Source of the DNA: Lingula anatina
Lineage: Eukaryota > Brachiopoda > Lingulata > Lingulida > Lingulidae
Direction of reading: 5' to 3'
DNA length: 28,520 bases
NCBI RefSeq assembly: GCF_001039355.2
Contig: NW_019775616.1
Coordinates: 1-28,520 of the forward strand
The notes under the pieces are model-generated. The model did no database searches and was not told where the DNA came from. It worked only from the letters and a program-made list of their open reading frames with translations. Below, in pieces: positions 11,455 to 20,543 of this stretch. The translations under genes and the position numbers were made by a program. Within the stretch, counting starts at the first letter, position 1. Every line of letters begins with the position of its first letter.

Positions 11455-11710
11455 GGCTTCATTCACATGCAATGTCTATTTTCTAAATTCTATTTTCTAT
11501 TCGCGCTATCTTATGATCACGGTCTGTGCCCTGAATATCCCGCCGCGTAATTACTGGCAGCGCGGGCCAGTTACTTATAGTAACTCATGTAACTGGCTCG
11601 CGCTGCCAGTAATTACGCCGCGGGATATTCAGGGCACAGACCGTGATCATAAGACATACCGCGAATAGAAAATAGAATTTAGAAAATAGACATTGCATGT
11701 GAATGAAGCC
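11455..11710. mobile_element. Near-perfect foldback MITE, Harbinger-like
   Basis: The two arms (about 11455-11574 and 11589-11710) are almost perfect reverse complements around a 14-nt loop, which makes a hairpin of about 120 bp. The ends are GGCTTCATTCACATGC and GCATGTGAATGAAGCC. They are flanked by TAA on both sides (11452-11454 and 11711-11713), a 3-bp target duplication as made by PIF/Harbinger transposases (established for that superfamily). The superfamily assignment is my inference. High arm identity suggests recent origin. Confidence 0.85.
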
Positions 11711-12112
11711 TAAGTTTTTTATCTTTCAATGAAGTTTTCCTTAAATTTCTATTAAAATTTGCACTTGGAATAAATAATCCTTTGGACCTTCTCATCATGC
11801 GTTATATTAAATGTAGCACCATATGGTATGGGGTGTTTGACATTGACCTATTTTAATGCATCTTTTATTATTTATCTACCATTTTTCATACAAAGTATCC
11901 TAGTATCGTATACCACTATACATGTAAGTATAAAATATCAACAGATCTTGTCNCAAGTTCGCTGCAATATTGGTGCAAACTGCAATTTCTACTTGCACAT
12001 TTGCAGCAAATTTGCTGCACTATGACTTCAAATTAGCAGCAATAATTTATTTCTTGCAAACTCGTTGCCGCAAACTTTCAGCAAAAAGTAGGGAGTCTTG
12101 AAATATATATAA

Positions 12113-12368
12113 GGCTTCATTCACATGCAATGTCTATTTTCTAAATTCTATTTTCTATTCGCGCTATCTTATGATCACGGTCTGTGCCCTGAATATCCCG
12201 CCGCGTAATTACTGGCAGCGCGGGCCAGTTACTTATAGTAACTCATGTAACTGGCTCGCGCTGCCAGTAATTACGCCGCGGGATATTCAGGGCACAGACC
12301 GTGATCATAAGACATACCGCGAATAGAAAATAGAATTTAGAAAATAGACATTGCATGTGAATGAAGCC
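12113..12368. mobile_element. Second assembly copy of the foldback MITE
   Basis: Identical in layout to 11455-11710, with TAA at 12110-12112 and 12369-12371. It lies wholly within the N-junction duplication, so it is probably the same locus counted twice. Confidence 0.8.
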
Positions 12369-12610
12369 TAAAGTTTTTATCTTTCAATGAAGTTTTCCTT
12401 AAATTTCTATTAAAATTTGCACTTGGAATAAATAATCCTTTGGACCTTCTCATCATGCGTTATATTAAATGTAGCACCATATGGTATGGGGTGTTTGACA
12501 TTGACCTATTTTAATGCATCTTTTATTATTTATCTACCATTTTTCATACAAAGTATCCTAGTATCGTATACCACTATACATGTAAGTATAAAATATCAAC
12601 AGATCTTGTC

Positions 12611-12982
12611 TGATTAAATTTCATGATATCTTTCGACTTTCTTTTCATGCTACTAGTCTTCTACAGTTAAATCGTGTCTTTTTATAGAGTGCCTACACTA
12701 AAAACAAAAATCAACAATGTTTACATTCAAGAGTGGCACGAGTATGCATGTAGGATTACGTACGCTATATGTTTTTTCGTTTATTTATTTTTTTTCTTTG
12801 TAGCGTTTCTCGTTGCGTTGTCAAACCGGACGACAGTTAAGGATGGTCCATTTGTAAAATTACAATTTATCATAAGATATACATGTAGAGGTGATCCAAT
12901 CCATTTGATTATATATTTGTACCCTGCAATTCTGCATAAGAAGGACCTTTGACAAGGTATGGGTGCTTAAATACATTTTGCA
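12611..12982. other. 3' flank of gene B
   Basis: From about 12815 onward this matches the 3' flank of gene D on the opposite strand (to about 26085), including TTTGTAAAATTA, ATACATGTAGA, TACCCTG-AATTCTGCA and TGACAAGGTA. No open reading frame here is supported. Confidence 0.5.
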
Positions 12983-12988
12983 TTTATT
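12983..12988 (-). promoter_or_regulatory. Polyadenylation signal AATAAA of gene B
   Basis: Minus-strand AATAAA about 45 bp after the gene B stop. It is conserved in position in gene D (25873-25878). Confidence 0.5.
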
Positions 12989-13033
12989 GTTGCTCCTTGC
13001 TTTCTCATCCCTCCCAACCTCCTTGTTGTTTTG

Positions 13034-14532
13034 TCAGTCCGCGTTTGGAAACACCCAACACAACTGTTCTTCAATATGTTGTAACTGCTCATGCTGCTGA
13101 ATCATCAAATTCAGGAAGTCCTGATGTTGCTGCAACAGGAACAGGAGACATCTATCGGTGGAAGAATCGTCGTCTTCGCTCTAGAAAGATAAGGCTATAC
13201 ATGTGAGCACTTTATATAATACAGCTGAAAACAAATCTTAGACGTATGATGGAATAGAAAACAGAAAAAAATATTGTCTCTGGACGTTATTAGTTTGACG
13301 ATATTCATTCACAGTTTACTCTTCGTTTCTTTTTGTCGTCTGTTTTTATGTATTTATTTATTTATTTTATTCATTATAAATTTTTGTGTGTGAAATGTTT
13401 AAAATTACGATAAGGTTCAGCAGATAGAAAGTGCAGAAAGGCTGAGGTCACGAGTGTGGGTTACATCATCCACAGCAGACGCTGACCTTCCGTCATTCAC
13501 GTTTCTCTCTCACGTGGCATGAACTCATCTTAAAAGAATTTTGGTTTGAATAAACTTGTTTTTCAGTTGTTCATTCAATTGGCGACGGAAGACGAAATTT
13601 GTTTAACTTATGACTAGACAGACGTGTTTACAAGTAAAATTTTACTAGATAACCCCTTACCGCGGTTTGGTTGGAATGAGGACTTGCACAGGTTGCGTCT
13701 TTCGCATCGGTGGTTGCCCCAGCTTTCGTACCCTGGTCCATATTTTTGTCGCACGTGCATGTAACCTGATATGAAACACGAAGGTTGAGTTTCAATTCGT
13801 TTTGTGTGTGTGTGTGTGTGTGTATGTGTGTGTGTATGTGTGTTTTATCACTTGCTTCGCATCGTAGAACTTTCTCCATACACTCAATTTAGTATATTAT
13901 TTACATTATTTGTGACTCTGGGCTTGTCAGCAAGTCACTTGTTTTGTAAGATATATACTACCAAAGAACTAAATTTAGAATGTTTCTTTTTTTTCACAAG
14001 AAAGAACGAAAAAAAATTTTCTTTTAACGAGTGCGATTTTCAAAGTTATCCTAAAGTAGTTTATTTGTCTTTACCTGTCTCGAGCAAAATGCATGCCAAT
14101 ATTTTGTCACTTCCCGAGGAAAAAAAGGCGCAGTGCTTTTAGGGTAGTATTTGCATTGCTTAAAAGGTAAAAATTTGTAATTGTAATGCAACCTTTTTGC
14201 ACTAGAAATAAGGGGGTCAACCGCAAACTCTTCATTATCAGTTTGCGTGAAAGTTTTTGTTTAACGATATGGGGAATAAAATAAGATTTCCTCTTACACT
14301 ATGTAATCCCGACAATTTCTATTTAAAAAAATAACTTCAGGACGAGGAAACAATTAATCAGTACTTCAATTTATAACACGCCTGCACATATCATTGTGCA
14401 GTATTTACTCTGGGGATATATTACCATCTCAATGCTTACCGAACCAGGCGTCAATGCATTACTGCCGCTTTCTTTCCCAGTTTCTTGTTCATTTTCTCCA
14501 CTTTCACGAAAACTTTGCTCCTCTTTTTCCAT
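13034..14532 (-). CDS. Gene B: three-exon family member, small coiled-coil protein of unknown function
   Basis: Predicted CDS is complement(join(13034..13180, 13661..13765, 14440..14532)), 114 residues. Exon 1 (31 codons) reads MEKEEQSFRESGEN..., ends TPGS and meets donor TCG|GTAAGC. An in-frame TGA eight codons before the ATG, shared with C and D, fixes the start unless an unseen exon exists. Exon 2 (35 codons) starts VTCTCDKNMDQG after acceptor TTTCATATCAG and ends at GCG|GTAAGG. Exon 3 (48 residues) follows ATCTTTCTAG and contains CLLFLLQQHQDFLNLMIQQ and EEQLCWVF, ending PNAD-stop. Introns are 674 and 480 bp, both phase 0. Exon 1 is acidic, exon 2 Thr/Ala-rich with paired Cys (CTC), exon 3 Leu/Gln-rich with heptad-like spacing. 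No signal peptide, membrane helix or known domain. The longer plus-strand frames over exons 1 and 3 are shadows. Confidence 0.8.
13803..13843. repeat. (GT)n microsatellite in gene B intron 1
   Basis: A GT-rich run with two GTAT interruptions. It yields poly(Cys-Val) and poly(His-Thr) frames that are artefacts. Confidence 0.95.
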
Positions 14533-14877
14533 CCTCTGATTATCTCTGCTATTTCACGGGTACGTCCTCTCCACTCGTTGTTGAGCAAAGGATGGGTGCT
14601 TCAAGAGCAGGTTACCCCTCTGGCGCTTTCTGCGAAAATACCGTAGTCTTTACATACAAACCTGTTTTTGTTTTGCGGTTGTTCACCCAGGCCGCCGTCA
14701 ACGCAGTGCACTCCGTTTCGGTAGCATGTCACTGTGACATAATAGGCCACAGGTACTTTAGTGCATCTAAGTCGTTTTCTTCGCGCAACGAAGACTGAAA
14801 AAACTGTCTAGGATCATTGGTGTGGCTTGCATGACTGAGTACAATCTATTGTCCTTAATGTGCGTTTTTTTTAAAGG

Positions 14878-15049
14878 CAGGGGCGGATTGATACTGTTTC
14901 CTGGGTCTTCCGGAAGACGGTCAGATTTAAAAGTTTACATTGACGGGTATCTAGTTTTTTTTCTCTCTCGGAAGACGGTGAAATGTGGAGGATGGATCAA
15001 CAAAGATAATTTGAAAGACTGTCAGAAAATATCTCTGGATCCACCCCTG
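14878..15049. mobile_element. Short TIR element private to gene B flank
   Basis: The left end CAGGGGCGGATTGATAC and right end CTCTGGATCCACCCCTG are inverted repeats resembling the ends of family 1. The 172 bp are absent at the matching place in the C and D flanks, where TGTCCTTAATGTG runs directly into the sequence leading to GCTTTTGATGCTGAT. The flanking pentamers (AAAGG and AGTGG) are only partly alike, so the target duplication has decayed. The interior differs from family 1, so it may be a relative or a deletion derivative. Confidence 0.65.
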
Positions 15050-15162
15050 AGTGGTGTTATTCAATCTTAAGTGCATCTGCTTTTGATGCTGATTCAGCCG
15101 CGATGTAATGTTTGTACGACCGGTGCTAGCTAGAAATGTTAAACTCTCACAATTCTCGGTCG

Positions 15163-15170
15163 TTTTCTTC
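15163..15170 (-). promoter_or_regulatory. Possible core promoter shared by B and D flanks
   Basis: Approximate position. The minus strand near 15190-15210 reads GGTCTGGTATAAATGCGAATATG in sense, and gene D has a matching GTCTTGTATAAACGGGAATATG near 23150-23172. Conservation of a TATAAA-like core in two copies is suggestive, but it lies 0.6-1.2 kb from the ATG and would need a long leader or an upstream exon. Confidence 0.15.
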
Positions 15171-15684
15171 CTGCTCTGGCCACATATTCGCATTTATACC
15201 AGACCAGCATATTTAACTTAAATCCCGTTTAAACCGGACTGGAGACTGCTGTGAGAACGATTCTTTTGGTATACCCTCGCCAACAGTAGCAGGGAGTCGC
15301 CCTGAGGTTGTCGCCCTGGTGTCAGGCGGTCCTAATAGTCTCCCGGGCCGTATATCTCTTGGTTTTCATCATTCTTCGTCTGTCACCTAGAGTTATGCGA
15401 ATGTGTGGAACTGTTCAAACTACCCGCAAAAGTGTGTGATGTCTGATACTAGGAATGGATTTTACCTGCTGAACATGAGAGAGGAAAAAAGAGTAGGGAG
15501 AGAGAGATGGCGGGGAGATTTTGAAAGTTAAAAGGCGGTTAAAAAAAGAAAAAAATGGGTGTCACAAATCAAGGAATACCAAATCCAAATCCATCATGAT
15601 CACCGAGATTTCAAATACGATCGGTCCGAGTTCTGATTTCCTCATTTCTGAGACTCCTCTCGTATTGTTGATGATGACTCGTGA

Positions 15685-15869
15685 GAGCGCATTCAGCACA
15701 GCGGACATACAGATCCGCGGATCAAATATGGCCGGCATACTTGAATGCTTGTTGCGTAATCTCCGCTGGGAAACTATTCAGTGTCTAATCGGGAATTCAT
15801 TGGCGCGCCTTCTAGTGGGTCGCCATATTTGATACGGGGATATGTTAGTCCGCTGTACCGAATGCGCTC
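15685..15869. mobile_element. TIR MITE with about 48-bp ends
   Basis: The left arm GAGCGCATTCAGCACAGCGG and right arm ending CCGCTGTACCGAATGCGCTC pair. The pairing continues inward to ATCAAATATGGC against GCCATATTTGAT. The element is flanked on both sides by TGA (15682-15684 and 15870-15872). The 3-bp duplication and end sequence suggest a Harbinger-type element (inference). A possible single-end relic occurs near 27468-27505. Confidence 0.75.
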
Positions 15870-15870
15870 T

Positions 15871-16553
15871 GAATTTCGGTCGCGAAGGTCAAAAAAGAAA
15901 TGAATGACTCAAACATAAGTTTATAGATTGTAATGTTCTTTAAGATTTTAGTTACAATTTTGTGATTGCTAGTTATTTGTTGAAATTTCCAAAAAAATTT
16001 AGTGAATTTATTTAATACATTTTAGAATTTAATACGAGAATCATAAATTTTTTGCTATTTAAAATCTAAGGAGTATTGTATTTTTATGTATAGTTATACA
16101 ATGTAAACAAGAAATTCTAACTGAATGAGAAAGTTGTAGCAAAAAAAAAAAAAAAAAAAAAAAAAAAGATGAAAAGAAAAGAATGAAAAAAAGAAGGGGG
16201 AGTCAAAAAAAGTGCCCCCGAAACTACATATTTGCTTCAACAAAGCCATCAAAAAGAAAAATTAACACAAATATCTAAAAAACAAACATAAAAATAGCAG
16301 AAAGTAGAAGTAAGAACTCCGGTGTAATGGGGGCCTAAATACGTCCCAACTTCTAATTTATCTGAAAATTAGAAAGGCTATTGAAAGTAAAGACAACCTT
16401 TAAGGTGATTAACATTACACAAATTTTAAAACAATCGCGCATTGGGGTAAACGACGATTTTTCCATTAATATTTTTATGTTTAAAAAAACCAATTTATTA
16501 ATCAAATGAAAACTAAGGTAGAAAGACAATAAAAACGTTTTTTAACTTTAAAT
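15871..16553. other. Intergenic AT-rich DNA between genes B and C
   Basis: Contains an A27 homopolymer (16141-16167) followed by A/G-rich sequence, which could be the tail of a retroposed sequence or simple low complexity. No supported gene. Confidence 0.4.
16141..16167. repeat. Poly(A) tract
   Basis: 27 consecutive A. I saw no target duplication that would mark it as a retrotransposon tail. Confidence 0.9.
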
Positions 16554-16559
16554 TTTATT
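16554..16559 (-). promoter_or_regulatory. Candidate polyadenylation signal of gene C
   Basis: Minus-strand AATAAA about 105 bp after the gene C stop, in sequence not shared with B or D. The flank changes at about 16645, so gene C lost the family's usual 3' end and may use this one. Confidence 0.3.
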
Positions 16560-16663
16560 TCAGTGATTCTTCTTTTCCGTCAATCTATATTTTTTGCAAG
16601 CAATAATGGGTGTTGATAGAGAGGAATCAGGTCGCATCTCTCCGAACCCCTCTTGTTGTTTTG

Positions 16664-17689
16664 TCAGTCCGCGTTTAAAATTAGAAACACCAAACACAAC
16701 TGCTCTTCAATATGTCGTAACTGCTCATGCTGCTGAATCATCGAATTCAGGAGGTCCTGATGCTGCTGCAAAAGGAACAGGAGACATCTATCGGTAGAAA
16801 AATCCTCGTCTTCGCTCTAGAAAGATATGGTTATACACATGATCACTTTATATAATACAGCTAAAAACAGATCTTAGTCGTATGGTAGATTAGAAAACAG
16901 AAAAAAGTCTCAGGTCGTTATTAGTTGGACGATATTCATTCACAATTTACTCTATGTTTGTTTCGAGCTGTCTCTTTTTTATTATATGTATTCACTTAAC
17001 ATTTTTTGTGAAATATTAAAAATGGCGACAAGCATCAGCAGATAGAAAGAGAAGCAAGGCTGAGGTCACGAGTGTGGGCTACATTAACAGCAGTTTGTGA
17101 CCTTGCTGTCATTCTCGTTTCTTTAGTTAACTCACATGGCATAAACACATCTTAAAAGAGTTTTGGTTTGAATACACTTGTTTTTCAGTTGTTCTTTTAA
17201 TTGGCGACGGATGAGATTTGTTTAACTTATGAGTAGACAGTCATGTTTATTAGAAAAATTTTACTAGATCACCCCTTACCGCGGTTTGGTTGGAATGTGT
17301 ATGAGGACTTGCATAGGTTGCGTCGTTCTCATCGGTCGTTGCCCCAGCTTTCGTACCCTGGTCAATATCTTTGGCGCACGTGCATGTGACCTGATGAAAC
17401 ACGAGGGATGAATTTCATAATCCTTTGCACATGGCATGGCTATTCACTCAATATAGTATGCTATTCAAATGATTTCATGCATCTCACCTGTGTATTAAGA
17501 GAATGTATATTGTGTAACATTATATAAGTATAATTTTTTTCTCTCATTTATTTACTATCATTACTATCTTTCCATATGTATAATATATAGTAGCTAGAGA
17601 GCCTCTAAATGTAAAAAACATTTCAGTGCTCAATAAATTATTATTATTATTATTTGTTGCTCTTGGCTTCTCGGCAAGACACTTTTTTG

Positions 17690-17755
<66 letters not shown>

Positions 17756-20543
17756 AAAAGAAATTTGTTATTTTTCCTTTAACGAGTACCGTTTTCAAAA
17801 CTATCCCGAAGAAGTTCAAATAATTATTGTCACTTCCCGCAGAACAAAATAATCACGGTGCTTTTTAGGGGAGTATTTGCATTGCTTAAAAGGTAAAAAT
17901 TTGTAAAAAGACCTTTGTGCACTAGAAATATGGGGGTCAACTGCATATTCTTCATTACCAATTCGCGTGAAGGTTGTTGTTTAACTAAATGGGAAATAAA
18001 ATAAGATTTTCCCTTAAACTATGTACTCACATTATGATGTCGTTGACAATTTTTATTTAAAAAGATAATTTCAGGAGACGAGGAAAGAAACATAAAGTAC
18101 CACTTATTCGTTTCAATTCCGAATCCAGATTGAAAATTTAATGAAGATGTTAAATTCGATGTTCTTTCAGTTTATCACAGATAGAGAAAGTAAAGAGGGA
18201 ATTTTTTTCAGGTGATTCTGAGCATGGGGGTCTTAATATGCTAAATATGTCTGACTTTATAACATCGCTCAAATGTACTTGGTTAAGAAGAACTAACACA
18301 CACACACACACACAGACACACACACAAACACACACACATATATATATTTTTTTCTTTTTTTATTCACGAAAATTAATACAGGACATTTACAACACAATGA
18401 GAGACAAAGACACCTTCCACACACCATTCACACACTACAAATAAAGTTCTTACAAATGTTGATTAAAAATACATGTAGAATTTTTAAAATAAAAGAATCT
18501 TGGTAGGCCTAGGCTATGACAAATGATCTTTTTTATTCATATAAATATTTTTCTATACTTTCCCATTTTATTCTTAGATCGACTGCCTTTTGAGGACTCA
18601 GTAGGTATAAAGACCGAAAATCTACTTTCTTTTGCTTTTCCAAATACTTTTTGCAGGCATTCGAGAGAAGTGTAATTTTATACTGTCTACATAAAGTGAA
18701 ATATTTCTTTATATGAAGAAGTAGTAGATTAATACCTAAGAGAGGGCTAACATCCAGGATTCCAAATATAAACAGGCAAGGTTGTTGTTCTAATTTAACA
18801 GAGTACTGTGTACGTAGGTTTTGAATTTGAAGCAAATAGCTTGAACAATCCCAGAAAATATGCAATAAAGTTTCTTTTTGGTCATTACAGAAAAAGCATC
18901 GCTCATGTTCTAACATATTATATTTAAAAAGCATCGAATTCGTGAAGTAAATTCTATGTAAAATTCTAAATTGCAATGTGAGTAGTTTATGATCATTTGT
19001 TTCTCGAAAGGGCAAAGCATGAACTAACTTCCACTTTTCAAGAGCTAACATATATGTTCCACTTCTTCAAGCTTTATTTTGTTGTGATATATTAAAGTAC
19101 ATGTTCAATTTCGGAAACACTTACTAAAACCCCATTCCCAGAGAGTAGATCGATCCAAACTAGATCGACCTAACTCCCTGGGGGTTCACGCTAAATAGCT
19201 GTCAGCCGAGCGGGCACGAAAGTTAATTACCCCCTCACAGTTTGTAGTAGGCGGGACGGACATTTAAGCCGGATTATCTGACAGTAATCTAGTAAGACTC
19301 CCCACGGGGATAGATCGATCTAAAATCTATGGGAATACGCAAACTTATTAAGGACTGCAGTAACTACTTTTGGAAAGATATCATCTCTCAGAAAAACGTA
19401 AAAACATGCCTTTATAATAAAAAGAGCATAATCCCACCGGAGCCCATATGGTACAATTATAACTTGTGTTGGGTTTAATCCCGTGTTTATTAAGCACTGG
19501 TATACTAAAGGTGTAAAAATTGTTGGGGTTTTTTCGATGAAGATAGGATCTTATCTAAGGAGGAATTTGAAAATAAATTTACATTACCAAACTGCAGTGA
19601 ACTCATATTCTGTGGTATACGAAACTCTATTAAGCACAGGACCAGGAACAAAACACAAACTGTTTTTATTGAGAATACCCCCTGTCTATTTACCCCACAA
19701 TCTGTAGAACTACTCCTTTAAAACAGAAAGAGAGGCAAAGACTTTTACCAATCTCTAAAAACCGGCTAAGGATAGGAAAATTGAAAAAATGTGGAACTTA
19801 GAATTAAACACTGATAAAAAGTGGAAAATTGTAAATAACAACTGTTTTAGGTCTACAAATGAAACCAAACTCCAATGGTGTCAGTATCGCATAAAACAAA
19901 GAATCTTGTCGTTAAAATCATACTTAAAAACTATTGGTGTGGAGGAAGACGATGGTTGCTCATATTGTAGTGAAGGTAAGGAGAATATATCACACATTTT
20001 CTTTCATTGTGCAAGAAGTAAAGACATCTGGTCGGACTTAAAAAATTATATCTTTACCAGAACGGGTAATGAGGTCATTCTTAACGAAGAAAATATCCTT
20101 TTTGGTTTTCCTTCTAACTTTTTTTAGTCCAGTAAACTTTATTATACTATCTACTAAATTTTATAGTTACCGTTGTACAAAAAGGAAAGAGAATATGCAG
20201 CTTTCATCGCTTTTCAATTTTTTGAAAGAAAAATATATCATAGAGAGATACATCTCATTAAAAAACCAAGACTTTACAAATTTTGTCAAAATATAGGGTA
20301 TTTGGAGCAACCTTTTGCGTGATTTTTTTTATTTATTTATTAATTTTAATTGTGCATATATATATATATATATATAAGTACTTTGATAACAAGCCTGCAT
20401 ATCATTGTGCAGTTTTAACTCTGGGGATATCTTAACATCTCACTGCTTACCGAACCAGGCGTCAGTGCATTATTGCCGCTTTCTTTTCCAGTTTCTTGTT
20501 CATTTTCTCCACTTTCACGTAAATTTTGCTCTCCTTTTTCCAT
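16664..20543 (-). CDS. Gene C: three-exon family member with large LINE-invaded intron
   Basis: Predicted CDS is complement(join(16664..16816, 17280..17390, 20451..20543)), 118 residues. Exon 1 (31 codons) reads MEKGEQNLRESGEN... to TPGS|GTAAGC. Exon 2 (37 codons) starts VTCTCAKDIDQG and ends at GCG|GTAAGG. Exon 3 (50 residues) has CLLFLLQQHQDLLNSMIQQ and EEQLCLVF, then a two-codon insertion before the NAD-stop also seen in B. Both introns are phase 0 with GT/AG borders identical in position to B and D. Intron 1 is 3060 bp because a nested LINE insertion (18101-20375) sits in it; without that it would match the roughly 650 bp of B and D. The coding frame is intact despite this, and exon indels relative to B are 6 bp each. 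The 3' flank beyond about 16645 is unrelated to B and D. Function unknown. Confidence 0.75.
17692..17749. repeat. (TA)n microsatellite in gene C intron 1
   Basis: About 29 TA dinucleotides. Confidence 0.97.
18296..18347. repeat. (CA)n/(TA)n microsatellite
   Basis: CA-rich run ending in TATATATA. It adjoins the 3' end of the minus-strand LINE fragment and may derive from its tail. Confidence 0.9.
18340..19127 (-). mobile_element. Second LINE fragment, inserted in the first
   Basis: A 172-codon minus-strand frame (18533-19051) reads WKLVHALPFRETNDHKLLTL, FRILHRIYFTN, then CFFCNDQKETLLHIFWDC. This is the layout of the C-terminal zinc-knuckle segment after the reverse transcriptase of non-LTR retrotransposons (family knowledge). 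The remaining part to YLYE-stop is basic and Leu-rich. It is homologous to, but clearly different from, the plus-strand fragment at 19789-20296, so this is not a twin-priming inversion of one element. Upstream codons are blocked by a TGA in this frame, with continuation visible in another frame, so it is 5'-truncated and frameshifted. Confidence 0.75.
18533..19051 (-). pseudogene. LINE ORF2 C-terminal fragment (zinc-knuckle region)
   Basis: Longest uninterrupted frame in the window (172 codons). Residues about 5-50 carry the KL-x-L-x-FRI-x-HRI pattern, and about 50-70 the CFFC ... HIFWDC motif typical of the segment downstream of LINE reverse transcriptase. The catalytic fingers and palm domains are missing, so it cannot be an active polymerase. 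The remaining residues give no further domain. Confidence 0.75.
19128..19338. mobile_element. Foldback MITE, family 2, between the two LINE pieces
   Basis: The left end ACCCCATTCCCAGAG and right end TCTATGGGAATAC are inverted repeats. Internal arms GATCGATC...ACTCCCTGGGGG pair with ACTCCCCACGGGG...GATCGATC. It lies exactly between the minus LINE fragment and the resumption of the plus LINE. No clear target duplication is readable. Confidence 0.7.
19339..20296 (+). pseudogene. LINE ORF2 C-terminal remnant with frameshifts
   Basis: Downstream part of the plus LINE. Readable blocks in shifting frames: KLIKDCSNYFWKDI (about 19342), IKHWYTKGVKIVGV (about 19486), LSKEEFENKF (about 19553), then the longest open part at 19789-20127 with TNETKLQWCQYRIKQRI and CSYCSEGKENISHIFFHC. 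After a stop near 20127 the message continues in another frame to 20296 (LKEKYIIERYI). At least two frameshifts and several stops are visible. Confidence 0.75.
20357..20376. repeat. (AT)n tail of the plus LINE
   Basis: Ten AT units immediately before the right AAGTAC copy. This is in keeping with a LINE that ends in a simple repeat rather than poly(A). Confidence 0.8.

Larger units (their letters stand above)
11296..12610. repeat. Direct 657-bp duplication split by a single N
   Basis: Positions 11296-11952 and 11954-12610 match almost base for base at a constant 658-bp offset. The ambiguous base 11953 sits exactly at the junction. Both copies contain the same foldback MITE. As at 998, this pattern points to overlapping contig ends placed in series. 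A frame across 11828-12025 crosses the N and is an artefact. Confidence 0.9.
14533..15540 (-). other. 5' flank of gene B shared with genes C and D
   Basis: Co-linear with about 20544-21260 (C) and with the reverse complement of about 22840-24344 (D). Shared landmarks are ACCCCTC-GGCGCTTTCTGCG, CATGACTGAGTACAA, TTGTCCTTAATGTG, GCTTTTGATGCTGAT and a CGACCGGTG-type string. Similarity to D continues to a GAGAGAGATGGCGGGGAGAT string near 15503. No open frame is conserved across copies, so this is regulatory or neutral flank carried along in the duplication. Confidence 0.65.
18101..20375 (+). mobile_element. 5'-truncated LINE, interrupted by later insertions
   Basis: The insert is bounded by AAGTAC at 18095-18100 and 20376-20381, and B and D have no insert at this intron position. 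Decayed plus-strand reverse transcriptase C-terminal sequence is readable on both sides of a gap. At 18180-18297 the frames give IEKVKREFFSGDSEHGGLNM and FITSLKCTWLRRTN. From about 19340 they give KLIKDCSNYFWKDI, PPEPIWYNYN, IKHWYTKGVKI, then a frameshift to LSKEEFENKF. A C-terminal CxxC...HxxxHC zinc-knuckle region follows. The 3' end is an (AT)n tract. Frameshifts and stops make it a dead copy. Confidence 0.75.

Noticed and set aside
11828-12025. 65-codon plus-strand frame containing an undetermined residue
   Set aside because: It crosses the N at 11953, which is a probable assembly join.
12949-13206. Plus-strand frame over 12949-13206 with a close relative at 16594-16797, looking like a conserved peptide
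   Set aside because: It is the reverse strand of exon 3. The minus-strand reading gives an acceptor, equal length across copies, a conserved stop and similarity to the diverged gene A, which the plus reading does not.
14394-14798. A 134-codon plus-strand open frame, with a related frame at 20405-20617 and a counterpart on the minus strand at 24133-24483
   Set aside because: It is antisense to exon 1 and 5' flank of genes B, C and D. It appears repeatedly only because the block is duplicated; the lengths differ between copies and the antisense exon has splice sites, a stop-bounded start and relatives in gene A.
17544-17823. Frames on both strands reading poly Ile-Tyr
   Set aside because: Translation of the (TA)n microsatellite.
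18533-20127. Possibility that the opposing LINE pieces are one element inverted by twin priming
   Set aside because: Both pieces encode the same C-terminal zinc-knuckle region with different residues, so they are two elements, not two parts of one.
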